From: UBA1858 sp963976865
GTDB lineage: Bacteria; Pseudomonadota; Gammaproteobacteria; UBA4575
Direction of reading: 5' to 3'
DNA length: 64,000 nt
NCBI GenBank assembly: GCA_963976865.1
Contig: CAXBLY010000001.1
Span: forward strand, 434,001-498,000
The stretch's first letter is position 1. Every line of letters starts with the position of its first letter. The notes beneath the pieces are model-generated. The model saw only the letters and a list, made by a program, of their open reading frames with translations. It ran no database searches and had not been told where the DNA came from. Both the position numbers and the translations under genes were made by a program. Below, piece by piece: positions 25,205-33,914 of this stretch.

Positions 25205-26659
25205 TTAGCGTTGCCAGAATACTGGTGTGAATATGACTAACAAAGTGAAAATCTCAAGACGACCCAACAACATACCCAGACACAAAACAACTTTGCTAAA
25301 TTCATTTATGCTGGAATAGTTTTGTGCCACTTCTCCCAGACCCGGGCCCAGATTATTCAGTGTTGCTGCTACCGCAGAATAGGCTGTCACCTGGTCAATA
25401 CCAGTTGCCATCAATATCAGCAACATAACAATAAATACTGCAATGTAGGCAGATAGAAATCCCCAAACTGCTTCCAGAATGCGGTTATCTACCGGGTTCT
25501 TTCCAAGCTTAACTGCAAATTGGGCATTTGGGTGAATCAAACGCATAATTTCCCTTTTGCCCTGTTTAAATAGCAGTAGTATACGTATCACTTTCATACC
25601 GCCGCCTGTAGACCCTGCGCAACCACCGATAAAGCTAATCATAATTAACAGCACGGGTAACACTGTTGGCCAGAGATAATAATTTGCTGAAGTGAAGCCG
25701 GTTGTTGTCCCCATTGAAACCACCTGAAAGATGGATTTTGTAGCCAGGGTTAACCACTCCTGATTGGTATTATGTACATACATCACAATGAAGGCGAAAA
25801 CACTGACCAGCGCTAGAATTGAAATGTACATCTTGAATTCAGCATCTCGCCAGTAATACAGCATTGAACGTTTGCGCCAGACAACAAAATGCAAGCCAAA
25901 ATTAGCTCCGGATGCCAGCATGAATACGATGGCAACCCACTCTATAGCAGCGCTATTAAAGTATTGAATATTTTGATCGTGTGTTGAAAATCCACCTATG
26001 GCAATTGTTGAGAAACTATGACTCACCGCATCAAAAATACTCATCCCTGCGATCCAGTAAGTCAGTGCACATGCTATCGTCAGTGACAGGTAGATATACC
26101 AAAGTGCTTTTGCTGTTTCTGTAATTCTGGGTGTTAACTTGCTGTCTTTTACCGGTCCGGGAGTTTCTGCACGGTACAACTGCATACCACCAACGCCAAG
26201 CATTGGCAGTATGGCAACTGCAAGAACAATAATTCCCATACCGCCTAACCACTGAAGCTGTTGACGATAGAATAGAATTGAGTATGGGAGCGTATCTAAC
26301 TGAGTGAGTACCGTAGCACCCGTTGTTGTCAAACCTGAAATTGACTCAAATAATCCATCAATGACGGATATTTTCACTGCATCAGAAAGTAATAACGGCA
26401 GTGCACCAAACGCGCCTAACACTGTCCAGAACAATACAACAATAATAAAACCATCGCGTAACCGAAGATCACCATGGTGTTTATGATATGGCAGCCAGAG
26501 TAAAAACCCGGTCAATATGGTTGCCAAAAATGCATTTCCAAAACTACTGTACACATCAGTCTCACCATAATAGATGCCTACTAATAATGGCGGCAACATG
26601 GTGATACTGAACACCATTAGCAACTGGCCTAGAATACGTTGAATGACTGTACGCTGCAT
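25205..26659 (-). CDS. trkH: Trk potassium uptake channel subunit TrkH
   Basis: 484 aa, inner-membrane K+ translocating subunit. The four pore loops with filter glycines are visible: SGLTTTGATVL, STIAIGGFSTHD, MGTTTGFTSANY and TLNNLGPGLGE. SFIGGCAGSTGGGMKVIR is a further family signature. It needs the regulatory protein TrkA, encoded 15 bp upstream. Confidence 0.97.
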   Translation of the reverse strand: MQRTVIQRILGQLLMVFSITMLPPLLVGIYYGETDVYSSFGNAFLATILTGFLLWLPYHKHHGDLRLRDGFIIVVLFWTVLGAFGALPLLLSDAVKISVIDGLFESISGLTTTGATVLTQLDTLPYSILFYRQQLQWLGGMGIIVLAVAILPMLGVGGMQLYRAETPGPVKDSKLTPRITETAKALWYIYLSLTIACALTYWIAGMSIFDAVSHSFSTIAIGGFSTHDQNIQYFNSAAIEWVAIVFMLASGANFGLHFVVWRKRSMLYYWRDAEFKMYISILALVSVFAFIVMYVHNTNQEWLTLATKSIFQVVSMGTTTGFTSANYYLWPTVLPVLLIMISFIGGCAGSTGGGMKVIRILLLFKQGKREIMRLIHPNAQFAVKLGKNPVDNRILEAVWGFLSAYIAVFIVMLLILMATGIDQVTAYSAVAATLNNLGPGLGEVAQNYSSINEFSKVVLCLGMLLGRLEIFTLLVIFTPVFWQR

Positions 26660-26674
26660 ACTAGTCTTTTATAT

Positions 26675-28048
26675 CTATACAAATGTTGCGCTGACCTGGA
26701 ACAGTTTTTCCACTGCATTGACTTTGTTTTTATCAGCCAAAAACATAATTACGTGGTCTTCAGGTTCAATGATTAATTCAGGTTTGCTTATAAGCACTTC
26801 CTCATTTCGAACTATCGCACCTATCGCTGCACCTCGAGGCAGTTTCAGCTCTGATATTTTACGCCCAACAACTTTTGATGTATTCGCATCACCATGAGCA
26901 ACCGCCTCTATCGCTTCCGCAGATCCTTTGCGCAGTGAGTGTACTGCCACTACATCACCTCTGCGTATATGCGCTAACAGGGCACCAATAGTCACCTGTT
27001 GTGGTGATATTGCAATATCAATTATTCCGCTTTCAACGAGTTCTACATAGCTGGGACGATTAATTAATGACATGGTTTTTCTTGCACCTAGTCGTTTTGC
27101 AAGCATCGCCGACAATATATTTGCTTCATCATCATTGGTTAATGCGCAAAATACATCGACACTATCGATATTCTCATCAACCAGCATATTTTCATCAGCC
27201 GCATCTCCATGTAATACGATTGTTCTATCCAGTGTTTCTGATAGAAAACGTGCGCGATCTGCATCCCGTTCAATCAGTTTTACGCGAAAATGTGGTTCAA
27301 GAATTTCGGCCAGTTGTGATCCAATATTTCCTCCACCGGCTATAAGTACACGTCGATTTGGTTTATCTAGCCCCTGAAGCATGGTCGTAACATTTTTCGC
27401 CTGTGCCGATGACGCAACAAAAAACAAGTCATCGCCTGCCTCTATAATTGTATTTTCATCAATACTCAACACTTCTTCATTTCGATACATGGCAACAATT
27501 GATGTATCCATCGTCTTCATGCCATCAAAAATTTTGCTGATCGCTTTCCCTGCTATCTGGCTATTATCATTTACCTTAATAGCAACTAACTGAACCTTCC
27601 CATTGGCAAAGTTCAGTACCTGTAACGCTCCCGGATGTTCAATTAAATTTTGCAAATACATTGAAACAAGCAATTCAGGACTGATCAGTACATCTACTGG
27701 CAGTGCATCCTGTACAAACAAATCAGGATAATCCAGATAATCGGCGGTACGCACACGTGCAATTTTTGTTGGTGTATGAAATAAGGTATATGCCACCTGA
27801 CATGCGACCATATTTGTTTCATCGCTATTGGTTAATGCGACTATCATATTGGCATCACGTGCGCCTGCCTGTTCCAGGATGCTTGGGAACGAAGCGTGAC
27901 CAGTAATAGTCTGCAAATCAGCACGATCCTGTATCTCACGCAGCACCTTAGGATCACTGTCAACCAGAGTGATATCATTGGACTCATTGGCCAAACTTAA
28001 AGCCAGTGAACCCCCGACCTGTCCTGCGCCCAGAATTATTATTTTCAT
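26675..28048 (-). CDS. trkA: Trk potassium uptake regulatory protein TrkA
   Basis: 457 aa peripheral membrane NAD(H)/ATP-binding gate of Trk. Two tandem RCK modules: nucleotide motifs IILGAGQVGGSLA (residue 3 on) and VLIAGGGNIGSQLA (about 235), each followed by a TrkA_C domain (LPRGAAIGAIVRNEEVLI in the second). Length equals E. coli TrkA. Read after ntrX and before trkH. Confidence 0.97.
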   Translation of the reverse strand: MKIIILGAGQVGGSLALSLANESNDITLVDSDPKVLREIQDRADLQTITGHASFPSILEQAGARDANMIVALTNSDETNMVACQVAYTLFHTPTKIARVRTADYLDYPDLFVQDALPVDVLISPELLVSMYLQNLIEHPGALQVLNFANGKVQLVAIKVNDNSQIAGKAISKIFDGMKTMDTSIVAMYRNEEVLSIDENTIIEAGDDLFFVASSAQAKNVTTMLQGLDKPNRRVLIAGGGNIGSQLAEILEPHFRVKLIERDADRARFLSETLDRTIVLHGDAADENMLVDENIDSVDVFCALTNDDEANILSAMLAKRLGARKTMSLINRPSYVELVESGIIDIAISPQQVTIGALLAHIRRGDVVAVHSLRKGSAEAIEAVAHGDANTSKVVGRKISELKLPRGAAIGAIVRNEEVLISKPELIIEPEDHVIMFLADKNKVNAVEKLFQVSATFV

Positions 28049-28109
28049 TTATGCCACGAGATCAAAAATTGGTTCGAATTGTAACTTCATTCGAGGCTGA
28101 CAAACACCG

Positions 28110-29447
28110 TTAACTTGAATCTTTTGAGCCAATACCCAGAGAACGCAATTTTCGATAGAGATGGGTTCTTTCCATACCTACCAATTCAGCTAATTTACTG
28201 ACACTGCCGTTGACTCTTTTTAACTGACGTAGCAAGTACTGCTTTTCGAACGCCTCTCGTGCTTCTCGCAGAGGCATATTCAGTAAATCCTCAACCATTT
28301 CAGAGTTGTTTGCTGTTTTTTCAGACTTGTGAGACAGCACCTTTTTAACATCTGCTACTGAAATTTCCTCGCTTCCTCCAGTTACCAGCAGTTCCTGAAT
28401 AATGGCCTTTAGCTCGGCGATATTACGCGGCCACTGATAATGTAAAAATGCATTTTGAGCAGCAATAGAACACTTTCGATAATCATAGTTATCAGTGGCA
28501 CATAAGTTATCAATGATAAGGTTCACTAACTCAGGAATATCTTCGCTATGAGATCTTAAGGCTGGCACGCTAATCCGTGTCATAGATAGCGCTGCCTGTA
28601 ATTCGTCAATAACAGGTGACGTTCCTGGCGATATCGATGCAGTTACTTTTACATTAAACCGTTTAAACACTTGCACTGCGGATAATTGCTGCAACAGATC
28701 TATAAATCGTTTTTGTACTACCTGATTTATCCGATCAATATTCTTAAAAAATATAGTGCCATCCTGTGCAAGTTTTATTGAATCAATTAATTCAGCTTTA
28801 AATTTTGACCAGGTAGACTCATCTACTCTGTTTATATCAAACTGTTCATTACTAACAATCACAAACGGGTTGCCAGTACGCTCGCTTTTTTCATGTATAT
28901 AGCGAGCGATAGTATACCGGCCCACTCCCTCTTCACCGCACAGAAGCAAGTTCGTATTAACCTGTGAACAACGCTCACAAATTTCAAATAACTTTTTCAT
29001 GACAGCACTTGTTCCAACGGGTGTCACGAAATTCTTGTTGACATTTCTGGCCAGGGAGCTGGTCTCATCCTGCTCGATTCGACTATCCAGTGCTTTTCGA
29101 ATTGTCTGTATGAGCTTTGCTGTTGTCAGTGGCTTTTCAACAAATGCATACGCTCCTAATCGTGTTGCTTCGACAGCAGTCTCTACCGTTCCATGACCTG
29201 ACATCATTACTACTGGACAGCGCAATATTTTGTTCTCTTGCCAGTCCTTTAATAATGTGATCCCGTCTTCATCCGGCATCCAGATATCCAGTAATACCAA
29301 ATCATATTCTGACTGTGTCACTTGTTCGCGAGCACTTGCAGCAGTTTCTGCAGCACTTACCTGATAACCCTCATCAGACAGGATATCACTGACTAAACCA
29401 CATATATCAGGCTCGTCATCTACCACCAGAATTCTTTCAGTATTCAT
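28110..29447 (-). CDS. ntrX: NtrX-type response regulator with degenerate AAA+ domain
   Basis: 445 aa. Receiver domain 4-120 with phospho-Asp54 (VLLDIWMPD) and Lys105. The central region aligns with a sigma-54 AAA+ domain, but Walker A reads GEEGVGRYT (no Lys-Ser/Thr), the GAFTGA loop and its surroundings are deleted, Walker B reads TIFFKNID where LFLDEI is expected, and the REDLFHRLN arginine-finger stretch is replaced. ATP hydrolysis and sigma-54 remodelling are therefore very unlikely. The Fis-type HTH (NGSVSKLAELVGMERTHLYRKLRSLGI, 413-439) is intact and NtrX-like. Overlaps ntrY by 4 bp; cognate kinase NtrY. Confidence 0.93.
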   Translation of the reverse strand: MNTERILVVDDEPDICGLVSDILSDEGYQVSAAETAASAREQVTQSEYDLVLLDIWMPDEDGITLLKDWQENKILRCPVVMMSGHGTVETAVEATRLGAYAFVEKPLTTAKLIQTIRKALDSRIEQDETSSLARNVNKNFVTPVGTSAVMKKLFEICERCSQVNTNLLLCGEEGVGRYTIARYIHEKSERTGNPFVIVSNEQFDINRVDESTWSKFKAELIDSIKLAQDGTIFFKNIDRINQVVQKRFIDLLQQLSAVQVFKRFNVKVTASISPGTSPVIDELQAALSMTRISVPALRSHSEDIPELVNLIIDNLCATDNYDYRKCSIAAQNAFLHYQWPRNIAELKAIIQELLVTGGSEEISVADVKKVLSHKSEKTANNSEMVEDLLNMPLREAREAFEKQYLLRQLKRVNGSVSKLAELVGMERTHLYRKLRSLGIGSKDSS

Positions 29448-31657
29448 CTAGTTTCTACTTTTAGTTTCTGTTCGTCTTTTTTAACACCATAGTCATACAG
29501 TGGAAAACGTATGTTAATTGCAGCACCACCTTGTTTTTGGTTAGCTACTCTAATGACGCCATTATGTTCTTCTATAATTTTTTTAACGATGGCCAGGCCT
29601 AAACCATTCCCTTTTGGCTTGGTTGTCATATATGGATCAAATGCCCTGCCTAATACATCGCTAGGGAACCCAGGGCCGTTATCTGCAATTTCAAGACCCG
29701 CATACTTTGCGTTAGTGTATTCAAACGGGAAGGTATTTATTGTTATTGCACATTTTTTTCCGTCTGACATAGATTCAATCGCATTCTTTATTAAATTATG
29801 TATAACTTGTCGCAGCCTTACTGAATCACCGCGTATATTGAGTGAATTAGCATCCAGATTTAATTTTATACTTACACTCTTTCGATCCCCTTTATATAAC
29901 TCTACAGTATCAAGTACCAGGCTATTCAGGTCCAAGGGTGCTGACTCCATAGTCGGCATACGCGCATAATCAGAGAAATCATTCACCATTAACTTCATGG
30001 ATTCCACTTGCTGGACTATGGTGTGTGTCGCACGATCGACAAGCTCAGATTGCTCGGGCGCCAGATTTGGTAACAGTTTTCTGCGCAATCTTTCCGCGGA
30101 TAATTGAATAGGTGTCAAAGGATTTTTAATTTCATGTGCCAGTCGTCTGGCTACCTCACCCCATGCCGAATCTCTTTGCGCCTGAAGTAAAGTTGTTACA
30201 TCATCAAATACCAGCACACAGCCTCGCTGGGATTCATCTTCACTTGGAAGTTTGACGGTTTTGCACATAATCGTTTTCCTTCCCTGCGGTGTAAATACTT
30301 CCATTTCCACTTGCCACTCTTCAGCGGTTTCCTGGATCTTATTTGCAACCAGTGTACAGAAGTCTTTTAGAAAACTATGTGATATACCAATTTGCACAAA
30401 TTGTTTACCAATAAACTGATTCATATTGATATGGAATATTTCACTCGCTGCTGCATTAATTGTTTTTAAAGCAAATGAACTATCCAGACTTAACACGCCT
30501 GATGACAAATGCTCCAGTATCGTTTGTAAATATGTACGTTGGTTTTCTATGATGCGCTGATTGATAATTGTTGTGTCACGTGCCACTGTCAGTCGCTCTG
30601 TCATTCTGTTAAATGACGCCACCAGCATACCCAGATCATCATTTTGTCTTACAGGCAATTTTTTATGATATTGCCCTGCCGCCACGGCTTTAGTTCCCTC
30701 AGCCAATTCCTGTATTGGTGCCACCAATACACGTGACCAGTAAAATGCGGCAAATACCGCAAATAATGCTCCTAATGCAAGCACTAGTGTTAACACTAGA
30801 ATAAAATTCTGCTTCAAAGGGGTGCGCAGATAAATTAATTCATTGTACTGTCCAAATGCCCCTTGAACGTTCTCGGCAAGATTTCCTATTCGATCAGAAA
30901 CCGGGTATAAAAACTGTAGCAACCTGGTTTCACCCACTGGCGAATCAGAGGGAACCGGGTAGACCATTCTGATTTGCAATCCCGCATCTGTCGTAGGATC
31001 AAGTGTGACATAGCTTTCACCTTGCATTACGAGTTGCAACACACTTTCAGCCGGGAGTTGTGGTACAGCCGCACTTGGCTCTGCATTTCCTGACGCGATG
31101 ATACGATTATTAGAATCGAATAACGCTATCTCGGCAGCACCTGTCCGGCCGAGTAAATCATTGATAAGTAATGTTGCATTAAATGAGTCTGCGTCTACAA
31201 ACCGCGTGACTAGCGGGTCTGCCTGCTGCCGCAAAGTTCTTATGTGCAAGTCTAGTGATGCGCGGCTTAGATCTACCGCATCTTGTAATGCACTTTCTAC
31301 TTTTACATCAAACCAGCTATCAACTCCGCGCTCAAGCAACCATATGGAAAATGTATACACTATGAATACAGGCATGCTTGCCGTCAGTACAAATAATAAA
31401 ACCAATCGCAGTGTCAGTTTTGCGCCTGGTGCCTGGCGTCGCAAACGTCCAATCAAGCGACCAATATTATAAATAATCAGCCCTATAAAAACTGCCAGCA
31501 AGGCCGTATTTATGGGTAAGAGCCAGTTATGCAGACGACCAAAATAGGCCACACTCTGTGTTGCATCAGCCATTAATAAAATAGCGGCAACCAAAGCGGC
31601 AAACATGATGGCTAACAGCCATCGCTCTCGTACTAATATTTTTCTTACATTGGCCAT
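29444..31657 (-). CDS. ntrY: NtrY-type sensor histidine kinase
   Basis: 737 aa from ATG 31657 (GGTGG 5 nt upstream; GTG 31666 also possible). N-terminal hydrophobic segments near residues 15-35, 45-65, 80-105 and 285-310 frame an extracytoplasmic sensor region, followed by HAMP (VLVAPIQELAEGTKAVAAGQY), PAS (LEHLSSGVLSLDSSFALKTIN), HisKA with ARRLAHEIKNPLTPIQLSAERL and an ATPase with NLIKNAIE, EIADNGPGFP and GNGLGLAIVKKI. All kinase boxes are intact, unlike its partner NtrX. The 5' end overlaps the DUF4390 gene. Confidence 0.95.
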   Translation of the reverse strand: MANVRKILVRERWLLAIMFAALVAAILLMADATQSVAYFGRLHNWLLPINTALLAVFIGLIIYNIGRLIGRLRRQAPGAKLTLRLVLLFVLTASMPVFIVYTFSIWLLERGVDSWFDVKVESALQDAVDLSRASLDLHIRTLRQQADPLVTRFVDADSFNATLLINDLLGRTGAAEIALFDSNNRIIASGNAEPSAAVPQLPAESVLQLVMQGESYVTLDPTTDAGLQIRMVYPVPSDSPVGETRLLQFLYPVSDRIGNLAENVQGAFGQYNELIYLRTPLKQNFILVLTLVLALGALFAVFAAFYWSRVLVAPIQELAEGTKAVAAGQYHKKLPVRQNDDLGMLVASFNRMTERLTVARDTTIINQRIIENQRTYLQTILEHLSSGVLSLDSSFALKTINAAASEIFHINMNQFIGKQFVQIGISHSFLKDFCTLVANKIQETAEEWQVEMEVFTPQGRKTIMCKTVKLPSEDESQRGCVLVFDDVTTLLQAQRDSAWGEVARRLAHEIKNPLTPIQLSAERLRRKLLPNLAPEQSELVDRATHTIVQQVESMKLMVNDFSDYARMPTMESAPLDLNSLVLDTVELYKGDRKSVSIKLNLDANSLNIRGDSVRLRQVIHNLIKNAIESMSDGKKCAITINTFPFEYTNAKYAGLEIADNGPGFPSDVLGRAFDPYMTTKPKGNGLGLAIVKKIIEEHNGVIRVANQKQGGAAINIRFPLYDYGVKKDEQKLKVETR

Positions 31658-32202
31658 ACGGTCCACCCGCTTGATGGGCGCCAGCCAGTAGAAATATAAC
31701 TTTTAATTCTTAACGGTAGCGGCAATCTTTCCGAAGCCAGTCGTGCGCGTGCTCTGAAATAATATTCGTGTTCAAGATCCAGCATATCCAGGCTTGCCAG
31801 TTCAGCATTGCGTATTTTGCGCTGATAATAAAAAGCAGAGTATAAATCTGGGAAAGTACGTTCTTTGTGACTACCCATTTCAACCATTACGAACTGATTG
31901 GACAAGGCGTGGTACTTGACCCGGAATTCTCTTTTTAGCTGGCTCAACAGTGGATCTACCCAGTAATCACTTTCCTCGCGTAGTTCTATTTCCAGAATAA
32001 ATGACATGGCTATGCCATTCCTTAACGCCTCTTTGACGCGATCATCTAGTTTGTATTCTACTTCACAGTTGACTCTGATTTTCTTATCCAGCACTTTAGA
32101 TGATAATTCACGCACCATTATTCCATCATCCGCGTGTAATGGAGCAGTAAACAGTATTGATACGATAATAAAAAAGAGACTGAACGATGCTTGTAGGCGC
32201 AT
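31645..32202 (-). CDS. DUF4390 family exported protein
   Basis: 185 aa with signal peptide MRLQASFSLFFIIVSILFTAPLHA. The mature part (LDDRVKEALRNGIAMSFILEIELRE, DPLLSQLKREFRVKYHALSNQF) matches DUF4390 proteins that accompany ntrYX in Gammaproteobacteria. Predicted periplasmic; function unknown, perhaps linked to NtrY sensing. ATG overlaps the stop of a 28-codon ORF (TAATG), with AGGA 7 nt upstream, and its 3' end overlaps ntrY by 13 bp. Confidence 0.88.
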   Translation of the reverse strand: MRLQASFSLFFIIVSILFTAPLHADDGIMVRELSSKVLDKKIRVNCEVEYKLDDRVKEALRNGIAMSFILEIELREESDYWVDPLLSQLKREFRVKYHALSNQFVMVEMGSHKERTFPDLYSAFYYQRKIRNAELASLDMLDLEHEYYFRARARLASERLPLPLRIKSYISTGWRPSSGWTVWPM

Positions 32203-32288
32203 TATTTTATCCTGCCTAAGATGTCTCTATCTTGCCAAATTTCATCACGAGTGTCTTGGCTAATACACCGAAAAAGCTCGTATGACAT
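32202..32288 (-). CDS. Putative 28-residue ORF between fmt and DUF4390
   Basis: ATG at 32288-32286 shares a base with the fmt stop (TAATG) and its TAA shares a base with the DUF4390 start (TAATG again). The peptide begins MSYELFRCISQDTRDEIWQD and ends RDILGRIK: charged, soluble, probably helical. It fills the whole gap exactly. No strong ribosome site of its own, so it would rely on re-initiation after fmt. In related genomes rsmB often lies here; I see no resemblance of this peptide to RsmB. Unrecognised. Confidence 0.5.
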   Translation of the reverse strand: MSYELFRCISQDTRDEIWQDRDILGRIK

Positions 32289-33238
32289 TATTCAGCAGTT
32301 TCGCCAAGCAGCTGGTTTTCAAGCGTATTTGAGTTTGAGAAATCGACTGCGGACACTTGCTTACTTCCTTCAGGCACCAGCGCCTTTATTACTAGCGTAT
32401 TCTGACCGGTAGAGACACTTATTCCCAATTTGGATACCTTGGTCACCACTCCCGGAACAGCGTCTGGAGGTGTTTCTGTACTTAAAATTGCGCTTGTAAT
32501 TCGAAGTCTTCTTCCATTTAAGGTGGTGTAGGCGCCAGGCCAGGGATGAAACGCTTTTATTTTTCGCAGAATTATTTCTGCTGGTTCGTGCCACAAGATT
32601 AGGCCATCACTCTTTTTCAGTTTGGAACAATAGGTGATTTTTGACTCATCCTGTGGAACAGGCCTTATTGTGCCATCAGCAACTATCCTGATGGCTTCAA
32701 GAATTGAATTACCACCTAATTCTGCCAGTTTGTCGTGCAGGGATTGAGAAGTATCTTCATCTTGTATTACACAGTCTGCCTGCAACCAGATATCACCCGC
32801 ATCCATGCCTTTTTGCATTTGCATGATACTCACCCCGCTGACCTCATCACCTACCAGTATGGCATGCTGTATTGGTGACGCACCACGCCATCTGGGTAAC
32901 AATGAAGCATGAATGTTAATGCAGCCCATTCTAGGAATATCCAGCAGTACCTGTGAAAATATTTGCCCATAGGCTGCCACCACCAGCAGGTCTAAATTCA
33001 ACTCAATGAGTTGTCCGAGAACCTCACTATCATTCACATTTTCAGGCTGTAAAACTTGCACATTTGACGAAGTTGCTGATAACTTAACAGCACTTTCTGA
33101 GATTTTACGGCCGCGACCGGATTTTCTGTCTGGCTGGGTCAGTACCGCAACCAGCTCATATGGACTATGTATGATGGCTTTTAGAGCGGGAACAGCAAAC
33201 TCCGGCGTCCCGGCATAGGCAATGCGTAAGCTTTGCAT
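32288..33238 (-). CDS. fmt: Methionyl-tRNA formyltransferase
   Basis: 316 aa. It formylates initiator Met-tRNA using 10-formyl-THF. IAYAGTPEFAVPALKAI begins the Rossmann core; INIHASLLPRWRGASPIQHAI carries the catalytic Asn-His and the THF site; DAGDIWLQ follows. The C-terminal tRNA-binding OB domain is complete (HPWPGAYTTLNGRRLRI). 32 bp after def. Confidence 0.98.
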   Translation of the reverse strand: MQSLRIAYAGTPEFAVPALKAIIHSPYELVAVLTQPDRKSGRGRKISESAVKLSATSSNVQVLQPENVNDSEVLGQLIELNLDLLVVAAYGQIFSQVLLDIPRMGCINIHASLLPRWRGASPIQHAILVGDEVSGVSIMQMQKGMDAGDIWLQADCVIQDEDTSQSLHDKLAELGGNSILEAIRIVADGTIRPVPQDESKITYCSKLKKSDGLILWHEPAEIILRKIKAFHPWPGAYTTLNGRRLRITSAILSTETPPDAVPGVVTKVSKLGISVSTGQNTLVIKALVPEGSKQVSAVDFSNSNTLENQLLGETAE

Positions 33239-33270
33239 GACTTAATTGTTAAAACGTGAGGACGATAAGA

Positions 33271-33807
33271 TTAAATGGCTCTGGAGGAATGACTTGATCT
33301 TGGCAATTCACCTGATTTCTCCAGTTTTACCAGCTTTTTCTTGATACGTTGCCTTTTCAGTGGTGATAGATAGTCAACAAACAGTTTACCCTGTAAATGA
33401 TCCATTTCGTGTTGGATACATACCGCAAGCAAATCATCGGCCTCTAGCTCAAATGATTCGCCATTCTCATTAAGTGCTTGTATTTTAACCCTTTCTGAGC
33501 GCGTTACATTTTCATAAAAACCGGGGACAGACAAGCATCCTTCTTGCATTTCCTCAGTGCCAGATGAATCGATAATCTCAGGATTGATTAAGCATAAGGG
33601 TTGATCCTTGTTTTCAGACACATCAATGACAATCACTTCCAGCTGAATATTCACCTGAGTCGCTGCCAGGCCTATTCCAGGAGCCTGGTACATGGTTTCG
33701 TACATATCCTTCACCATTTGTCGCACTTGATCGTCCACCTGAGTAACTGGACGCGCCTTAAGTCTTAATCGTGGGTCAGGAAAGTGTAATATTTCAAGCA
33801 GTGCCAT
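33271..33807 (-). CDS. def: Peptide deformylase
   Basis: 178 aa Fe2+ enzyme removing the N-formyl group from new proteins. The three motifs are intact: GIGLAATQV (44-52), EGCLSVP with the metal Cys, and QHEMDHLQGKLF with the two metal His and catalytic Glu. First gene of the minus-strand def-fmt-...-trkH series and divergent from the LysM lipoprotein gene. Confidence 0.98.
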   Translation of the reverse strand: MALLEILHFPDPRLRLKARPVTQVDDQVRQMVKDMYETMYQAPGIGLAATQVNIQLEVIVIDVSENKDQPLCLINPEIIDSSGTEEMQEGCLSVPGFYENVTRSERVKIQALNENGESFELEADDLLAVCIQHEMDHLQGKLFVDYLSPLKRQRIKKKLVKLEKSGELPRSSHSSRAI

Positions 33808-33820
33808 TGAGTTATTAAAG

Positions 33821-33849
33821 TTGATTAAACAAGTTTCACTTTGTTAAAT
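33821..33849 (+). promoter_or_regulatory. Candidate sigma-70 promoter of the LysM gene
   Basis: TTGATT (33821-33826) and TTAAAT (33844-33849) are 17 bp apart in the 107-bp divergent gap between def and the LysM gene, about 65 bp before its ATG. Each hexamer matches only 4/6. Confidence 0.35.
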
Positions 33850-33914
33850 AAATTTCTTAGGTCTACAATTCAGGTCTTAACTAACGCTAATATTTTAAAC
33901 CATCGTAAAGTCCA

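Noticed and set aside
29511..29969. 152-aa plus-strand ORF inside ntrY
   Set aside because: Antisense to conserved kinase motifs; composition is that of a frame shadow.
32202..32288. Remnant of rsmB between fmt and DUF4390
   Set aside because: The 28-residue peptide shows no resemblance to RsmB start or end, and the junctions are intact rather than eroded.
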